Translations under genes and position numbers: made by a program
Shown: positions 24,633 through 34,403 of the stretch, in pieces
Layout: each line of letters begins with the position of its first letter
Position numbering within the stretch: the stretch's first letter is position 1
NCBI GenBank assembly: GCA_000016765.1
Contig: CP000699.1
Location: 3,373,001-3,437,000, forward strand
Direction: 5' to 3'
Length of the DNA stretch: 64,000 bases
From: Rhizorhabdus wittichii RW1
Lineage (GTDB): Bacteria > Pseudomonadota > Alphaproteobacteria > Sphingomonadales > Sphingomonadaceae
Notes under the pieces: model-generated
The model's database searches: none
Told to the model about the DNA's origin: nothing
Seen by the model: only the letters and a program-made list of their open reading frames with translations

Positions 24633-26942
24633 ATGAGCCAGATCGAAAGCGCATCGCCATCGGCGAGGTGCCCCTTCCACGCCGCCACCGACCCGGAGAT
24701 TGCCCGCGCCGTGGCGGATTTCGACGTGTTCGAGGGGCCGTTCACGGTCGATCCGGCGGCCGCGATGCGCCTGTTTCGCGAACGCCGGCCGATCTTCTTC
24801 AGCCCGAAGCTCGGCTATTGGGTGGTCAGCCGCTACGAGGACGTGAAGGACGTGTTCCGCGACACCGGCACCTTCTCGCCCGCCAATGCGCTGGAGAAGG
24901 TCACGCCGAGCTCGGCGGAGGCGAGCGCGATCCTGGCCTCGCACGATTATGCGATGAACCGGACGCTGGTGAACGAGGACGAGCCCGCGCACATGGAGCG
25001 GCGCCGCGCCCTGCTCCACAGCTTCCTGCCCGCCGAGCTGGAGAAGCACGCGCCGATGGTGCGCCGGCTGGTCGCGCGGTTCGTCGACCGCTTCGTCGAC
25101 CGTGGCGAGGCCGATCTCGTCGACGAGCTGCTCTGGGAGGTTCCGCTGACGGTGGCGCTCCATTTCCTCGGCGTTCCCGAGGACGACATGGACGTGCTGC
25201 GCCGCTATTCGATCGCGCACACCGTCAACACCTGGGGCCGTCCCTCGCCCGACCAGCAGGTCGCGGTGGCCGAGGCGGTCGGCAATTTCTGGACCTATTC
25301 GGGCCAGGTGCTCGATCGGATGCGGCTCGATCCGTCGGGCGACGGGTGGATGGAATATGCCCTGCGCCGACAGCGGGAGCTGCCCGACGTCGTCACCGAT
25401 TCCTACCTGCATTCGATGATGATGGCCGGCATCGTCGCCGCCCACGAGACGACCGCGCATGCCACCGCCAACGCGCTGCGGCTGCTGCTCGAAGATCGCA
25501 AGGCCTGGGACGAGGTCTGCCGGGACGCCGCGCTGATCCCCAATGCGGTGGAAGAATGCCTGCGCCTGTCGGGCTCGATCATCGCCTGGCGCCGCGTCGC
25601 CCTCAAGGATGTCGAGATCGCGGGCCAGCCGATCGCCGCGGGCGACAGGATCCTCGTCGTGATGACCTCGGCGAATCATGACGGACGGCATTTCGAGAAC
25701 CCCGACATGCTCGATATCCGGCGCGACAACACCACCGATCATCTGTCGTTCGGCTATGGCGCGCACCAATGCCTGGGCAAGAATCTCGCCCGGATGGAAA
25801 TGCGCATCCTGCTGGAGGAACTGTCGCGCCGGCTGCCGCACATGCGGCTGGCCGAACAGCGGTTCGACTATCTGCCGACGATCTCGTTCCGCGGCCCGGA
25901 CCATCTGCGCGTCGTCTGGGACCCGGCCCGCAATCCGGAGCGCGCCGACGATCGGGCGAAGACGCCCCGTCCGCTGCAGCTGCTCGGCTCGCCGCCCCGC
26001 AGCAGCCTCGCCCGCCCCGTTCGGGTCGCGGCGATCGACGCCCTGACCGACGACGTCGTCCAGATCGCCCTGGCCGATCCGGAGGGGCACGACCTGCCGC
26101 CGTGGAGCGCGGGCGCGCATGTCGACCTGCTCGTGGGCGGCTTCCAGCGCAAATATTCGCTGTGCGGCGATCCCGGGGACCGCAAGCGCTACGTCGTCGC
26201 GGTCAAGCGCGACGCGGCCGGCCGGGGAGGCTCGCTCCACATCCATGCCGAGCTGCGGGCCGGCGACACCATCGGCATCCTCGGCCCGAAGAACCTGTTC
26301 CGCCTGCCCGACGGATCGGAGCGGATCATATTGGTGGCCGGCGGCATCGGCATCACGCCGATCATCGCGATGGCCGACCGGCTGAAAAGCCAGGGCCGCC
26401 GCTATGAGGTCCATTATTGCGGGCGGACCCGCGCGGCGATGGCCTATGCCGATCGCCTCGAACGCGATCATGCCGCCGCCGCGCATGTCCATGTCGGCGA
26501 GGAAGGCCGCCGTCTCGACCTGGCGGCGCTGGTCGGCGCGGGGAGGGAGGCGATTGTCGCCTGCGGGCCGGACCGGATGATCGACGCCTTGCAGGCGCTC
26601 TGCGCCGACGCGCCCGACCGGCTGCGCTTCGAGCATTTCGCGGCGGTCGAAACGCTGCTCGATCCCGCGGTCGAAGCGCCCTTCGAAGCCGAGCTGCGCG
26701 ACTCCGGCCTGACCCTCACCGTGCCGGCCGACAGGACGTTGCTCCAGGTGCTGCGCGAGGCCGGCATCGACCTGCCCTCGGATTGCGAGGAGGGCCTGTG
26801 CGGCTCGTGCGAGGTCGGCGTGGTCGACGGGGAGGTCGACCACAGGGACATGGTGCTGACCGCGAAGGAGCGCGCCGAGAACAAGCGGATGATGGCCTGC
26901 TGCTCGCGGAGCCGGAACGGGCGGATCGGCCTGAGCCTGTAG
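24633..26942 (+). CDS. Self-sufficient cytochrome P450 fused to phthalate-dioxygenase-type reductase (CYP116B-like)
   Basis: 769 residues in three parts. Heme domain (about 1-430): I-helix AAHETT (269-274), ExxR at Glu308-Arg311, and heme loop FGYGAHQCLG with Cys380. FMN/NAD(P)H reductase (about 460-670): RKYS (506-509) for FMN and GGIGITP (570-576) for the nucleotide. [2Fe-2S] ferredoxin (about 685-769): Cys718, Cys723, Cys726 and a fourth cysteine at 756 or 757. This order and length are those of P450-RhF and other CYP116B enzymes, which hydroxylate or demethylate without partner proteins. It lies downstream of the BKACE/VOC genes; the substrate is unknown. Confidence 0.93.
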   Translation: MSQIESASPSARCPFHAATDPEIARAVADFDVFEGPFTVDPAAAMRLFRERRPIFFSPKLGYWVVSRYEDVKDVFRDTGTFSPANALEKVTPSSAEASAILASHDYAMNRTLVNEDEPAHMERRRALLHSFLPAELEKHAPMVRRLVARFVDRFVDRGEADLVDELLWEVPLTVALHFLGVPEDDMDVLRRYSIAHTVNTWGRPSPDQQVAVAEAVGNFWTYSGQVLDRMRLDPSGDGWMEYALRRQRELPDVVTDSYLHSMMMAGIVAAHETTAHATANALRLLLEDRKAWDEVCRDAALIPNAVEECLRLSGSIIAWRRVALKDVEIAGQPIAAGDRILVVMTSANHDGRHFENPDMLDIRRDNTTDHLSFGYGAHQCLGKNLARMEMRILLEELSRRLPHMRLAEQRFDYLPTISFRGPDHLRVVWDPARNPERADDRAKTPRPLQLLGSPPRSSLARPVRVAAIDALTDDVVQIALADPEGHDLPPWSAGAHVDLLVGGFQRKYSLCGDPGDRKRYVVAVKRDAAGRGGSLHIHAELRAGDTIGILGPKNLFRLPDGSERIILVAGGIGITPIIAMADRLKSQGRRYEVHYCGRTRAAMAYADRLERDHAAAAHVHVGEEGRRLDLAALVGAGREAIVACGPDRMIDALQALCADAPDRLRFEHFAAVETLLDPAVEAPFEAELRDSGLTLTVPADRTLLQVLREAGIDLPSDCEEGLCGSCEVGVVDGEVDHRDMVLTAKERAENKRMMACCSRSRNGRIGLSL

Positions 26943-26952
26943 CCGGCTGCGA

Positions 26953-29900
26953 TCAGTACAGGAACGGCGTCAGGTCGATGTCCTCCAGCGGATAGAAACG
27001 CTGGAGGTCGGTGCGCGGATGGCCGACGCCTATGGTTGCGTTCAAAAGCTCCCTGTCGGTCCGGAATTCCTCCACCACCGTCGTTACGCGCATCTCCCGC
27101 CAGGCGACCGCCACGCCGGCCCGGCGCTCTCCCGCCCGGCTGACCTGCTCGAACACGACGATGCTGTCATGCTCGGCATCCCAGAAGCGGGTGCCGGTGT
27201 TCAACGCATCCTCGAGCACGTCGTCGGTGAAGAGCCGCGCACCCGGGCGCGTCGCGTCGAGCCGCATGATCGCATGGCCCGAACTGTTGGCGAGCACCCC
27301 CTGGTCGATCGCGTGCGCCACATCGAAGATCCTGGCGACGTCGTCGACATGGTGGCCGGCCACGGTGAGCCCCCGGACGAAATCGATCGCCTTGAGCACG
27401 GGCTTGCCCCCGCCGAAGGTGACCGCGCCGAACACGGCGGCGGTATAGCCGAACGTGTCGAGCGACTCGCCCGACAGCAGGTCGCTGCCCGAGAAACTCT
27501 CATAGACGTCGCGGGGCCAGCCGAGCGGCGACAGCGACACGGCGAGGTCGACCAGCGGCTTGGCGAGTTCCTGCGCGACCTGCGCCGCCACCGGGTCGCC
27601 GGAATGGAGCCTCTGCGCGGCCTTGAGGCGCAACTGGTCGGCGGCATCCAGCACGCGCCGGCCTTGCGGCGTCAGTCCGCTGCCCTCGGCTTGAAGGCCG
27701 GCGATTCCGGCGTCGAGCACGGTCTCGTCGCCGCGATAATCGCGCAGGCGCGCCAGCAGCGACTCCCTGGGCAGGGCGGCGGGATCGAGCAGCGGGACGC
27801 GTTGCAGCCCGCCGGCTTCGTCGATGATCGCGACGGTGCGGACGGGAAGGTCGCCGCGCTCGAAAAACCGCATCGCCGCGGCGTCCGTCACCAACGCGTC
27901 GACCAGTTCGTCGGACGCGCCGTTCGCCGCGAGCCGCGCCGCGCTGTCGAGCGCATCGTCCGCGATCCGGCGCGCTGGCGAGCCAGGGCTCATGTCGCGC
28001 TGGACCTTGCGGCGTTCCTGCAGGATCGACCGGGCGGGCAGGGCCTGGTCGGCGGCATAAGCGCGCGCGGGCGCGGAGATGCCGGCCACCGGCGGCGCGT
28101 CGGCCGGGATATCGGCCTCCGCCAATCGCGGCAGTCCGAGTTGCGGCGCGCCGATCGCGCTGGCCAGCGCCGTGGCGCTGGCATCGGCCGACGGAGCCGC
28201 CAGGAACTGATCGATCTGGATGCGGGCGGTGGCGGTCGCCTGCATGTGCGCCGTCGAGAAGCGGAGCCGGTCCGCGCGCTCTCCGTCGAGCCGGGTCGCG
28301 GCGACGCTGCTCAGCGCCTGCAAGGCAAGGCGGTTCTGGTCGCTCCATGCCCCCATCGCGGCCCGCGCCGGTTCGAAGCGCGCCGTGACCTCGCCGATCC
28401 GCCTCTCGATATTCGCCCTGACCCCGTCGATGCCGGCGGAGATGCGCGCATCGGCGCGGTAGCCGCCGTCGATCGCCCTGCCGAGGATCGACTGGCCCTG
28501 CGCGGAGGCGGCCGCGAACTGGCTCGCATAGCTGGGGCCGCCGCCGCGTCCGCAGCCAAACCGTCCGCTGCCGTCCTGCCAGAGTATGCAAAAGCCCAGT
28601 TCGCCCAAGCCGGCGGGCCCGTCGGCCGCCATCGCCTTCATCGCGATGCCGCGCTTCTCGACGAACGCGGCCTGGAGAGCGGGTTCGGCAACAGGCGTCT
28701 CGGCGCCGCCATCGGGAGCGGGCTTCGCGTCGCGCGTACAGCCCCCGGCCGGCAATGTCGCACGGAGCTGCGCAGCCCGGTCGCGGGCCGTCTTCGACGC
28801 CTGCATCCGGCTGTCGAGCAGCGGCTGCAGCGTCGCCAGCGACCGTTGGTTGGCGAAGGCCTCGTACACCGATTCGGCATAGCCGTTCGCCTCGTCGAGC
28901 GCTTCGAGCGCGCGCAGGCCGCCGGCGTCGCGACAGGCGCCCATCGCCACCAGTTCCTTGCGCGCGGCATAGCTTGCGGTGCGGCCGATGTCGCTCGACA
29001 GCCGCGCCCGCCCGAGATTCTCGAACAGCCTGTCGAGCGGACCGCCGCCGGCGGCCTGCCGGCGGACATTCTCGACCACGGCGGCGCTCAGCACGGCATG
29101 CGCGGCGGCCGAGCGCTCGGCGTTGAAGGCAACGAGATTCTTCCAGCGTTCGAGCAGCTTGTCCTGCGCATCGCGCAGCGCCGGAGAGGTGTTCGCCTCG
29201 AACAGGGCGCGATTTTCGATGAAGAGCTTCTCGTACAGCGCGAACTGCGCGTCCGGCTTGATCAGCACCTTGCCCAGGCGCCGCGACGCGCGCGAGACCA
29301 GCCTGTCCTGCCGCTTGCGCTCCCGGCGGCATTCCTGCTCGTTCCAGGCATGGCGGCCCATGAGATAGGCGGCCATGACGAACGGCGCATAGGGACCGGT
29401 ATAGTAGGAGAGCGCGAAGGCGACGTTGTCGACCATGGTGACGTTCGGCGGCGGATCGCCCGCCCCGGTGATCCTGCCGTCGTCGGCGATGGTCACGCCG
29501 ACGTAGAAGCCGTAGCGCTGCGCCAGATCGAGCTGGGTGAGGTCCCCCATTTCCTGCAGCGACGCGACCAGCGAGGCGCGCCCGACATTGCCGAGCCCGG
29601 CGAGCTGGAATCGGTCGAGCGTCGGATCGGCCATCAGCTCGCGGTGCAGCCGTTGCAGCACGGCCAGTTCGGTGCGCAGTTGCGCCAGCGCGCCCTCGAT
29701 CGATGCAGCATTCTGGTCGCGCAGGATCGCGCGAACCGTCTCCTGGTCCGCGCCGCCGACCGTGGTCGCGGCATCGATGGCGCTCTCCGACGCGCGAACC
29801 GCCGCGGTGAGCGCATCGAGGCGGGCGGCGACGTCGGCGGTGCGCCGGTTGAGCTCCTCGAAGCCGATCAGGAAGGCGTTGAACGTCCGTGCCTTGAAAT

Positions 29901-30063
29901 CGGCTTCTGTGAGGGTGAGCGATTGCCGGCCGGCATCTTCGTCGACCCATCTGAGCAGCTTCTTGCCATAGTCGAGCGGGCAGGATGCCTGGGCGCCGGC
30001 CGGGGGCAGCGCCGCCGAAAGCGCCAGGACGACAAGGGCTTTTCGGAGCATGGCCTTCCTCAT
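26953..30063 (-). CDS. Large exported protein with a pre-toxin-like region and a short C-terminal toxin-like domain
   Basis: 1036 residues; function not recognised. A signal peptide (MRKAMLRKALVVLALSAAL, then ..AGAQA) and an early Cys lead into about 800 mostly helical, Ala/Arg-rich residues with coiled-coil character. Residues about 835-905 (LSPLGWPRDVYESFSGSDLL, SGESLDTFGYTAAVFGAVTFG) resemble the pre-toxin TG region that precedes toxin domains in polymorphic toxins. The last 110 residues (SGHAIMRL, DDVLEDALNTGTRFWDAEH, SIVVFE) look like BECR/DUF4258-type RNase domains, by pattern only. The ATG overlaps the stop of the ankyrin gene (ATGA). No small immunity gene follows: the convergent P450 gene ends 10 bp away. 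Confidence 0.6.
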   Translation of the reverse strand: MRKAMLRKALVVLALSAALPPAGAQASCPLDYGKKLLRWVDEDAGRQSLTLTEADFKARTFNAFLIGFEELNRRTADVAARLDALTAAVRASESAIDAATTVGGADQETVRAILRDQNAASIEGALAQLRTELAVLQRLHRELMADPTLDRFQLAGLGNVGRASLVASLQEMGDLTQLDLAQRYGFYVGVTIADDGRITGAGDPPPNVTMVDNVAFALSYYTGPYAPFVMAAYLMGRHAWNEQECRRERKRQDRLVSRASRRLGKVLIKPDAQFALYEKLFIENRALFEANTSPALRDAQDKLLERWKNLVAFNAERSAAAHAVLSAAVVENVRRQAAGGGPLDRLFENLGRARLSSDIGRTASYAARKELVAMGACRDAGGLRALEALDEANGYAESVYEAFANQRSLATLQPLLDSRMQASKTARDRAAQLRATLPAGGCTRDAKPAPDGGAETPVAEPALQAAFVEKRGIAMKAMAADGPAGLGELGFCILWQDGSGRFGCGRGGGPSYASQFAAASAQGQSILGRAIDGGYRADARISAGIDGVRANIERRIGEVTARFEPARAAMGAWSDQNRLALQALSSVAATRLDGERADRLRFSTAHMQATATARIQIDQFLAAPSADASATALASAIGAPQLGLPRLAEADIPADAPPVAGISAPARAYAADQALPARSILQERRKVQRDMSPGSPARRIADDALDSAARLAANGASDELVDALVTDAAAMRFFERGDLPVRTVAIIDEAGGLQRVPLLDPAALPRESLLARLRDYRGDETVLDAGIAGLQAEGSGLTPQGRRVLDAADQLRLKAAQRLHSGDPVAAQVAQELAKPLVDLAVSLSPLGWPRDVYESFSGSDLLSGESLDTFGYTAAVFGAVTFGGGKPVLKAIDFVRGLTVAGHHVDDVARIFDVAHAIDQGVLANSSGHAIMRLDATRPGARLFTDDVLEDALNTGTRFWDAEHDSIVVFEQVSRAGERRAGVAVAWREMRVTTVVEEFRTDRELLNATIGVGHPRTDLQRFYPLEDIDLTPFLY

Positions 30064-33000
30064 GAAGCGGGATCGGGCAGCCCGAACTGCGCGCGCAACG
30101 CGACGCCGCCATTGCCGGCCGCCTGGTCGGGGATGAGGGTGTCGCGCGGCGACAGCTTCGACCGGATGATGTCGCGCGTCGTCTGCGGCACCATCGCGGC
30201 CAGCGTGGCGGGATCGACGAACTGCGCATATTCGAGGATCAGGCTCTGATAGTCGCGCACCTGCCGGTCGATCTCGTCCTCGAACTGGCCGAGCAGGATA
30301 TGCACCGCGTTCGAGCTGGCCGAGAGCGCGGCGCGGGCGCGTTCGAGCATCGCGAGCGTGTTGCGCAGGTCCAGGCATCCGTCGGCCGCGCAGCCCGTCA
30401 GCCGCGCCTTGATCCACGCGATCTGGACGTCGACCTCGTCGGCGGTGAGGATGCCGTCGGCGTTGAGCGCGCCGTGCAGGGCGACGAGGTTCTGGTCGAT
30501 CGAGGCGAGATCGACGAGGCGGCGGCGGAGGTCGTTGGCGACGCCGGCGGGATAGGCGAGCGCGGCGTCGGCCGATCGCACCCGGATCGCGGCGTTCAGC
30601 GTCTTCCGCTCGATCAGCAGGTCCTCGGCATCGGGCACCGAGCCGCCGAGCGCGGCATCGATCCTGCGCAGCCGATCCTGGAGCCTCGCGATCTCGACAT
30701 AGGTCTGGGTGCGCAGCCGATCCTCATAGGTCGTCGACAGGCGGGGAGGGCCGCGGTGCCACCGGATGCGCGTCTCCGCCCCGAACAGGCGCGACTGGCG
30801 CGGGCCGAGCTTGACCGTCACCAGGCCCTTGCTGCGGTCGAACCGGCGCGAGGTTCCGGGATAGACGTTTTCGCTCTGCCCGTTCTGGACGACGACCAGC
30901 GGCATGGCGGGGACGTTCTCGGGGCCGCCCAGCCCTTCGCGCAGGGGAAGGCCGTAGGCCTCGTTGGGGTTGAATATCTCGACCTCGCCATAGCAGGTCG
31001 GGTTGCCCGGCGCGTCGAAGGCGCAGGCCGGGACGCGCAGCTCGCCTTCGATCGAGTGGATGATCCCCTGGTAGATCCATTCCTGTTGCAGGGCGAAGCG
31101 CTCCCCGTCGTCGATCGGCCTGCGCGACGAGGTCGCCAGTTCCTTCATGCTCGCCGAGCGTAGCGGATTGGCCGTCGAAGGGTCGCCGCGCAGGGTGATG
31201 ACTTCGCCGAAGCAGGTCGGCGGGCGCGACACGCATTTGAGCGACCAGACGAGGTCGGGGAGCACCTGGGCCTGGTTGGCGGCGAAGTGCCGCAGCACCT
31301 CCTCGGCGGCCTGTTGCGCGCCGGCCGGCCCCAGGTCGATGCGCTTGTCGCGCAGCAGGCGGATGCGCAGCGCGGTGTCGACCCGCGCCGAACGCGGATA
31401 GTCGACATCGGCGCGCTGGAAGCCGTTGCGCGCCTCGAAGCTGATCGCGGCGCCCTGGAGCAGCAGATGTTCCGAGATCGCATCGCGGCCGAGCTGGAGC
31501 GCCAGGGTCAGCGGCGTCCGGCCGAAGCCGTCGGCCGCGTCGATGTCCGCGCCCGTGTCGAGGAGCTGCGCAACCTTGAACCGGTCGTCCGCGCGCACCG
31601 CGGCGTGGAGCGTGCCGCCGCCGGTGTCGACGGCGGCATAGACCGCGTCCAGGCGGGTGACCGTGGCGGGTTTCGCCGCAGCCATCGCCGCCGCGGTCTG
31701 GCCGAAGCGGTTACGCTTCTGGACGTCGAGGCCGGCATTGACGAGCACCGCCAGCGCGGCGATGCGCGGTGCGGTCAGCACGACGCTCGTACCCGTCGCC
31801 CGCGCGTCGTCGCGGACGAAGCGGTGGAGGACCGTCTCCCCATAATCATTGCTGGCCGAGGGATCGACGCCGCTTTCGATCAGCAGTTTGAGCATGTTGG
31901 CCCGGCCGCGATCGACCATCTGCTGGAGCACCTCGAACCGGTTGGGAGCGGGAACCTCGAGCCCCGCAGCGAGCAGCCGCGCAAGGACCCTGTCGCCGCC
32001 CCAGACCGCCATCTCCCGCAGCATGGCGAGGCTCGGCGCACCGGGCGCCGGGCGCGCGCCCGCATCGAGCAGCGCCAGCGCCGGGGTCTCGCGCGGCAGC
32101 CGGTCTACGGCTTCGCCGAGCAGGCCGCTGGCGAGGTCGCGCGCGCCATGGGTGAGCACCCAGTCGAGCATCGCCCGGTTCTCATGGAGGATCGCTAGGC
32201 GCAGCTCGCCGGTGCCGGCGCGCGCGCCGGCGGCGTAGAGGGCGTCGAGAAAGGCGAAATCGGTCTTGCCGATCATCATGTTCGAGCTGAGCGCGTTGCC
32301 GCTGAACCTGGGATTGGCGAAGTCGTAGCCGAGGTCGCGCACCACCTGCGGCATGCTGTACTGCGCCGCGCCGAGCGTACGACGGGGCGACATGAAGGCG
32401 TCGTGCAGGACCATGCCGTGGAGCACCGAGCGCCCCGCCTGATCGGCTTCGTTGATGTCGGCGCCGCGCTGGACGAGATATTGCACCACCTGCGGCCAGC
32501 CGGCGCGGACGGCCGCGCGCAGCGCCCAGTCGGTCGGCTCCTGTCCGGCCACGTTGCGCGCGCCCGCATCGAGCAGCGCGGCGACGATCGTCAGCTTCCC
32601 GCTCTCGACGGCCGCGACCAGCGCGCGCGGCTGATCGGTGCCGGCGGTATCGACGCCGGCGCCCGCGGCGAGGAGCCGGCGCACCGTATCGACGCTGCCC
32701 GACACCGCGGCCTCGGGCAGGGCGAGCCGCCCGTCGGGCGCGGGGGCGTCGGCCTTGGCGCCGGCGGCGAGCAGCGCTTCGACGTCGGCGAGCTCGCCGC
32801 GCGCGGCCGACGCGACGAGCCGGGCCTGGAGTTGCCCCGGCGTCGTCCCCGCGGTGATGCCATATCGCGTGGCGAGCACGGCGAGGAGATCGCCGTCGTT
32901 GCGGGCTGCGGCGAGCGTGGCGAGGCTGTCGCCTTCGTCGTCGACGGCCGCGAGGTCATGGCCTTGCGCGACGAGCGCCGCCAGCATCTGCTCGAAAGCG

Positions 33001-33548
33001 GTACCGTCGGGCTTTTCCTGCAGGCCCTGCATGATGATCATCGCCCCGGCGATCGAACGCGCCTGCGCCGCCGCGTCGTCCGACACGATCGCGTCGAGGA
33101 AGGCAGCGCGCATCGCCGCGGCGCGGGCGGCCGGCAATCGGCGGGCGACCCACAGGGCCAGCGGAGGGGCATCGGCGTCCGGCTTGCCGATCGCGGCCAC
33201 GATCCGCGCGAAGATGGGGCCGTCGTCGAGCAGCGCGGCGCGCATCAGCGCATCATGATCGCTCAGTGCGGGATCGGCGCCGCTGGCGATCAGGGCGTCG
33301 ACGACGTCGAGCGATCTGGAGAAGACCGCCGCGCTGAGCGGGGAGACGTCCTCCTCGGCACCGAGCGTGACGGTGGCGTTTACGTCGGCCCCGGCGGCGA
33401 TCGCCTGGGTCACCGCCGCGAGATCGCCGGCCGCCGCGGCGCAGGCGAGCGCGGCGTCCCGGTCCTGCGGGCAGACGGGAGAAGCGAAGACGCGGGGGGC
33501 GAGCGCCAGCATCATCACGAGCATGGTCGCGCGCCACAGTCGTCGCAT
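30060..33548 (-). CDS. Very large exported ankyrin-repeat protein
   Basis: 1162 residues. A signal peptide (MRRLWRATMLVMMLALAPRV, FAS) sends it to the periplasm or beyond. Residues about 30-700 hold degenerate ankyrin repeats (for example GDLAAVTQAIAAGADVNA, GELADVEALLAAGAKADAP, TLHAAVRADDRFKVAQLLDT), giving a long binding surface. The C-terminal 460 residues are different: two related cysteine motifs (PPTCFGEV near 776 and NPTCYGEV near 849) and a predicted coiled coil from about 940. GGGGGAGAAACAG precedes the ATG. It is coupled to the toxin-like gene by an ATGA overlap, so the products probably work together, perhaps as chaperone, scaffold or neutraliser (inference). Confidence 0.75.
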   Translation of the reverse strand: MRRLWRATMLVMMLALAPRVFASPVCPQDRDAALACAAAAGDLAAVTQAIAAGADVNATVTLGAEEDVSPLSAAVFSRSLDVVDALIASGADPALSDHDALMRAALLDDGPIFARIVAAIGKPDADAPPLALWVARRLPAARAAAMRAAFLDAIVSDDAAAQARSIAGAMIIMQGLQEKPDGTAFEQMLAALVAQGHDLAAVDDEGDSLATLAAARNDGDLLAVLATRYGITAGTTPGQLQARLVASAARGELADVEALLAAGAKADAPAPDGRLALPEAAVSGSVDTVRRLLAAGAGVDTAGTDQPRALVAAVESGKLTIVAALLDAGARNVAGQEPTDWALRAAVRAGWPQVVQYLVQRGADINEADQAGRSVLHGMVLHDAFMSPRRTLGAAQYSMPQVVRDLGYDFANPRFSGNALSSNMMIGKTDFAFLDALYAAGARAGTGELRLAILHENRAMLDWVLTHGARDLASGLLGEAVDRLPRETPALALLDAGARPAPGAPSLAMLREMAVWGGDRVLARLLAAGLEVPAPNRFEVLQQMVDRGRANMLKLLIESGVDPSASNDYGETVLHRFVRDDARATGTSVVLTAPRIAALAVLVNAGLDVQKRNRFGQTAAAMAAAKPATVTRLDAVYAAVDTGGGTLHAAVRADDRFKVAQLLDTGADIDAADGFGRTPLTLALQLGRDAISEHLLLQGAAISFEARNGFQRADVDYPRSARVDTALRIRLLRDKRIDLGPAGAQQAAEEVLRHFAANQAQVLPDLVWSLKCVSRPPTCFGEVITLRGDPSTANPLRSASMKELATSSRRPIDDGERFALQQEWIYQGIIHSIEGELRVPACAFDAPGNPTCYGEVEIFNPNEAYGLPLREGLGGPENVPAMPLVVVQNGQSENVYPGTSRRFDRSKGLVTVKLGPRQSRLFGAETRIRWHRGPPRLSTTYEDRLRTQTYVEIARLQDRLRRIDAALGGSVPDAEDLLIERKTLNAAIRVRSADAALAYPAGVANDLRRRLVDLASIDQNLVALHGALNADGILTADEVDVQIAWIKARLTGCAADGCLDLRNTLAMLERARAALSASSNAVHILLGQFEDEIDRQVRDYQSLILEYAQFVDPATLAAMVPQTTRDIIRSKLSPRDTLIPDQAAGNGGVALRAQFGLPDPAS

Positions 33549-33647
33549 CTGTTTCTCCCCCCGGATAGGGGGACCTTAGCGCGCCGCGTTTCGCGCGCAA
33601 GATCGGTAGAATCCGATTCGGAGCGCTGGAGCGTTCCCGTTTTTGCC

Positions 33648-33690
33648 GCGATTTCCGAGTCGGCAGATGTTCCATCTGCCTGGAAATCGC
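33648..33690. repeat. Long imperfect hairpin directly after tetR
   Basis: Outer arms GCGATTTCC (33648-33656) and GGAAATCGC (33682-33690) and inner arms GGCAGATG (33662-33669) and CATCTGCC (33673-33680) with a TTC loop. It begins one base from the tetR stop. No T-run follows on the minus strand. It looks like a REP-type palindromic unit or an mRNA 3'-end structure. Confidence 0.6.
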
Positions 33691-33691
33691 C

Positions 33692-34360
33692 CTAGCGATC
33701 GGCCCCGTCGAAGACGGCGTCGGTCGCGCGGCGCACGACGTCGAGGAGGTTGTCCACCGCGAGTCTGTTCATGCGGTCGAACTTGTCCGCCTGCGACCGC
33801 TCATAGCCGACGAACAGGGTCATGCCTTCGAGCGAGCTCGACACGTAGAGCGCGAGGTCGCGGGCGGTCTCCTCCGACAGCGCCGGGTTGATCGACCGGA
33901 TGATCCTCTGGAACACCGATCGCTGCGCCGAATAGGTCTGGTCGAGCAGGTTGGACACGAACGGGTCATGGTTGGAGAGCGCCCAGAGCTCGGGGTAGAA
34001 TTTGGTGGTCTTCTCGGTGCGGATGTCCTCGAGCACCATCTCGACCATGATCCGGAACTTCTGTTCGGGCGGGATCGCCTCGTTGCGCTCGACGTCCTCG
34101 GCGAAGTCCTTGTAGGGCGCGACCGCGCTTTCCAGCAGGTCGCGGATCAGGTCCTCCTTGGTCCGGTAATAATAGCTCACCGCCCCGACGCGGATCTCGC
34201 AGGCGCGGGCGATCTCGCGCAGGCTCAGGGCCGCATAGCCCTTGGTCATGACGATATCGAAGGCGGTTTCCAGGATCTGGAGGATGCGCGCCCGGCCGGT
34301 GGCGTAGACCCCGGTGCGCTCGCGCAGTTTCAGCCGCGGTATGTCGAACTTCGTACCCAT
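33692..34360 (-). CDS. TetR family transcriptional regulator
   Basis: 222 residues. The N-terminal DNA-binding helices are clear (ILQILETAFDIVMTKGYAALSLREIARACEIRVGAVSYYYRTKEDL, residues about 25-70) and an all-helical ligand domain follows. The ATG at 34360 has GGGGAAAT upstream. It is the last gene of the 39752-33692 minus-strand cluster, after a 103-bp gap that carries a direct repeat and probably its own promoter. It is the obvious candidate repressor for the inverted repeat in front of the receptor gene at 39870-39925. Confidence 0.92.
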   Translation of the reverse strand: MGTKFDIPRLKLRERTGVYATGRARILQILETAFDIVMTKGYAALSLREIARACEIRVGAVSYYYRTKEDLIRDLLESAVAPYKDFAEDVERNEAIPPEQKFRIMVEMVLEDIRTEKTTKFYPELWALSNHDPFVSNLLDQTYSAQRSVFQRIIRSINPALSEETARDLALYVSSSLEGMTLFVGYERSQADKFDRMNRLAVDNLLDVVRRATDAVFDGADR

Positions 34361-34403
34361 TATTTCCCCAGTGCGCGGATCGTGCCGCTTGTCTTCCGCG
34401 CCG

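Noticed and set aside
27019-30249. Open frame of about 1076 codons on the plus strand
   Set aside because: Antisense shadow of the toxin-like gene; low-complexity composition and no signal or domain. The minus frame has a signal peptide and is coupled to the ankyrin gene.
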